Positions 62,017-64,000 of a stretch of 64,000 nt of DNA are shown piece after piece. This DNA comes from Hymenobacter roseosalivarius DSM 11622 (GTDB lineage: Bacteria > Bacteroidota > Bacteroidia > Cytophagales > Hymenobacteraceae), in contig NZ_FWWW01000049.1 in NCBI RefSeq assembly GCF_900176135.1, forward strand, positions 1 to 64,000, given 5' to 3'. The number at the start of each line of letters is the position of its first letter. Position 1 is the stretch's first letter. The position numbers and the translations under genes are program-made. The notes under the pieces were generated by a model. That model had not been told where the DNA came from and did no database searches. It was given only the letters and a program-made list of their open reading frames with translations.

Positions 62017-64000
62017 ATAGAATAACTTAGCGTTTGTGCCTGTACGTGTTCCTGACTTACTGGTAGAGATACCGCAAACTCCGTGTATTCACCCGGCTTA
62101 GTCCTGACCGTGATAGTGCCGCCGTGGCCTTTGGTGATGATGTCGTAGCTGAGCGAGAGGCCCAGGCCCGTACCTTCGCCCGGCGGCTTGGTGGTGAAAA
62201 AGGGGTGAAATATTTTCTGCCGGATGACGTCCGGAATGCCCATGCCGTTATCCTTCACCCAGACAACTACTTGCCCGTTGGTAAGGCGCTTCGTGGCCAC
62301 CCACACCTCCGGCCGGTAGCCAGGCTGGCCCAGCCGTTGCCGCTGTTGCACGGCATAAAAAGCGTTGTTGATCAGATTGAGCAGGACCCGGCCTATTTCC
62401 TGCGGCACAAGCTCTACCAGGCCCAGATTCTTGTCGAAATCGGTCGTGAGGGTGGCGTTGAAGTCTTTGTGTTTGGCACGCAGGCCGTGGTAGGCCAGGC
62501 GCAGGTATTCGTCGGCTAAGGCGTTCAGATCCGTGGGCTGCCGCTCCCCCCGACTGGCGCGCGAATGCTCCAGCATGCCCTTCACGATGCTGTCGGCCCG
62601 CTTCCCGTGATACGTTATCTTCTCCAGGTTTTGCGAGAGGTCATCAACCAGCTCCTCGGCCGATTTGCGCTCTCTGTCAGCCAGGCTGAGTAGGGGGCCA
62701 GCTTTCAGCTCCGTCAGCAGATCGACTCCTACCTCGGCGAAGTTATTGACGAAGTTCAGGGGGTTTTGAATCTCGTGGGCGATGCCAGCGGTCAGCTCGC
62801 CCAGTGAGGCCATTTTCTCGCTCTGAATAAGCTGTTGCTGCGTGGCTTGCAGGTTGCTCAGGGTTTGCTGCAAAGCGGCGGTGCGCTGCTGTACCTGCTG
62901 CTCCAGCAACTCATTCTGCTGCGCCAGCAACTGCTGCTTCTCCTCCTGCTGGGCAGTAGCCTGGGCCGAAAGCCGTCGCACCTGGGCCAGCTTAATCATG
63001 AGCAGGCGGCTATCCAGAGCGAAGCGGCAGGCCAGAAATAACGAAATAGCCAGCACAGGACTCAGAAAAGCGGAGAACGTGAGCATGGTGTGCAGCGGAA
63101 TGCCCAGCACTTCCTGGTGAAGGATTTCCGACCGGAGCGCCGACAGAGTAGCAAACGTGAGGAGCAGTACGAAGGCAATGCCAAACCCCAGGGCGATGAT
63201 GCCCGCCGCCCGCTTCGCCTGCCGAAGGGCGCCCAGCGTAATACGCAGCTGCTCTGCCGTGACCAGCAGCATAAAGCCGACGGTAGGATACCAGCTGAGC
63301 CCTTGCCCAAACATCAACAGCAGCAGGCTGAAAATATTAGCTATCCAGAGGGCATAGTAGATGCGCCCGACCCGCATATAAAAAAAGCTGTAGAGCGCCC
63401 GCACGGCCAATACGCTCCCAATCTGCAGACTCGCGTAGGATACGATATCCATACCAAGCCGCAGCCCATGGCGGCCTACATCATCCAGAAAGCCGGTACA
63501 GAAAAAGGCGCAGGCTTCGGCCAACGTATAGAGCGCAAAGTAAAAGTTAGCCTGCTGGTTTGGGTTGTAGGCGTAGAACGCGATGTGCAGCGTGCTCAGC
63601 AGCAGTAGGGCTCCAAAAAGAAGCATATCGGCCACTTTATACTTGGCTTCCTGCTTAAAATTCTGCTCCATCTGCTGTAGTCCGTTCAGGCGCGGCTGAA
63701 AGAAAGTGGGGGCAAAAAACTCGTTGAAGGCGGAAAGGGGTGGCCAGTAGGCAACCCGCACGGCCAATACCTGCTCGCCCTCATCCGCCAGCGGCAGCTC
63801 GATGGGCTCTCCATTAGGCCAATAGGCCCTTACCAGGACGGGGATGGTGCTGACTACTCCGTACTGACGCAGCAGCTGCCCATTCAGGTACACCTCAGAA
63901 GCGGCGTATTGGAAAATGCTCAGGATCAGGGCGTGGCGCTGAAGCTCAGGGCCTACCCGGAACCGTAGCCGCAGCCACCCGATACCCGCCTGCCGCACTT
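62013..64000 (-). CDS. 7TMR-DISM sensor histidine kinase, N-terminus outside window
   Basis: The frame is open to the right edge, so the start is not visible; about 661 residues are. The order is: extracytoplasmic jelly-roll part with EVYLNGQLLRQYG, then seven spans (about 125-340, from DMLLFGALLLLSTLHIAFYAY to FLSPVLAISLFLACRF). A coiled coil rich in Gln/Glu (345-405) and HisKA with GELTAGIAHEIQNPLNFVNNF follow. The ATPase domain has NLINNAFYAV, DNGMGIP and GTGLGLSLSYDII. The design is the 7TMR-DISM family, thought to sense carbohydrates or other extracellular ligands. It heads the cassette with two regulators. Confidence 0.92.
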   Translation of the reverse strand, partial: VRQAGIGWLRLRFRVGPELQRHALILSIFQYAASEVYLNGQLLRQYGVVSTIPVLVRAYWPNGEPIELPLADEGEQVLAVRVAYWPPLSAFNEFFAPTFFQPRLNGLQQMEQNFKQEAKYKVADMLLFGALLLLSTLHIAFYAYNPNQQANFYFALYTLAEACAFFCTGFLDDVGRHGLRLGMDIVSYASLQIGSVLAVRALYSFFYMRVGRIYYALWIANIFSLLLLMFGQGLSWYPTVGFMLLVTAEQLRITLGALRQAKRAAGIIALGFGIAFVLLLTFATLSALRSEILHQEVLGIPLHTMLTFSAFLSPVLAISLFLACRFALDSRLLMIKLAQVRRLSAQATAQQEEKQQLLAQQNELLEQQVQQRTAALQQTLSNLQATQQQLIQSEKMASLGELTAGIAHEIQNPLNFVNNFAEVGVDLLTELKAGPLLSLADRERKSAEELVDDLSQNLEKITYHGKRADSIVKGMLEHSRASRGERQPTDLNALADEYLRLAYHGLRAKHKDFNATLTTDFDKNLGLVELVPQEIGRVLLNLINNAFYAVQQRQRLGQPGYRPEVWVATKRLTNGQVVVWVKDNGMGIPDVIRQKIFHPFFTTKPPGEGTGLGLSLSYDIITKGHGGTITVRTKPGEYTEFAVSLPVSQEHVQAQTLSYSI

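Overview
The window looks like chromosome of a GC-rich member of the Bacteroidota (order Cytophagales), most like Hymenobacter. This rests on the tmRNA tag GEYSYAMAA, a relic of a SusD/RagB outer-membrane lipoprotein, DUF2723, TolC/HlyD/MacB-type and TSP3-OmpA proteins typical of the phylum, many lipoproteins, and starts without Shine-Dalgarno sites but with many TAATG, TGATG and ATGA couplings. No tRNA, rRNA, CRISPR array, phage or intact insertion sequence was seen.

Layout. 1-6.7 kb: DUF72 end, SDR, secreted prolyl oligopeptidase, then a small phosphate-metabolism set (NUDIX, PfkB, PPK2). 6.9-11.6 kb: LVIVD lipoprotein coupled to an outer-membrane-type protein, and a second secreted S9 peptidase. 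12-15.7 kb: DUF2723 glycosyltransferase and DUF1345 protein. 15.7-25.9 kb: a coherent envelope-export locus, with NtrY-like kinase, NtrC-like sigma54 activator, two MacB-type permeases, their ATPase, TolC and HlyD. The two transcription units each start behind a sigma54-type promoter with the same upstream dyad at exactly the same distance. 26-33.3 kb: OmpA, metallo-hydrolase, GluQ-type synthetase, endonuclease V, two DUF1990 proteins, zinc alcohol dehydrogenase. 33.4-39 kb: DUF3817, aminotransferase, DinB, PAS kinase, orphan CheB. 39-42.8 kb: cytochrome c with a sorbosone-dehydrogenase-like enzyme, PAP2 phosphatase, beta-barrel protein. 42.8-43.7 kb: an AT-rich GIY-YIG/DUF4357 gene broken by one TAG. 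43.8-48.1 kb: icd and an M16 peptidase. 48.4-53.5 kb: three tandem paralogous GT-C membrane proteins. 53.7-55.8 kb: dnaX split in two frames at an A9 run, the signature of frameshift or slippage expression. 55.9-56.6 kb: ssrA and a SusD relic. 56.8-64 kb: HlyD-like lipoprotein, PAS-LuxR regulator, hydrolase, and a sensor kinase / response regulator / receiver-cyclase cassette.

Two genome-scale patterns overlay the genes. A heptamer GGGGGGC, usually preceded by T and followed by A/T-rich sequence, occurs about 60 times in both orientations, inside genes, at start codons and in terminators. Many intergenic gaps carry long-armed inverted repeats of several families. The strongest candidates for new biology are the paired sigma54 promoter/enhancer modules of the efflux locus, the dnaX A9 site and the GGGGGGC motif.
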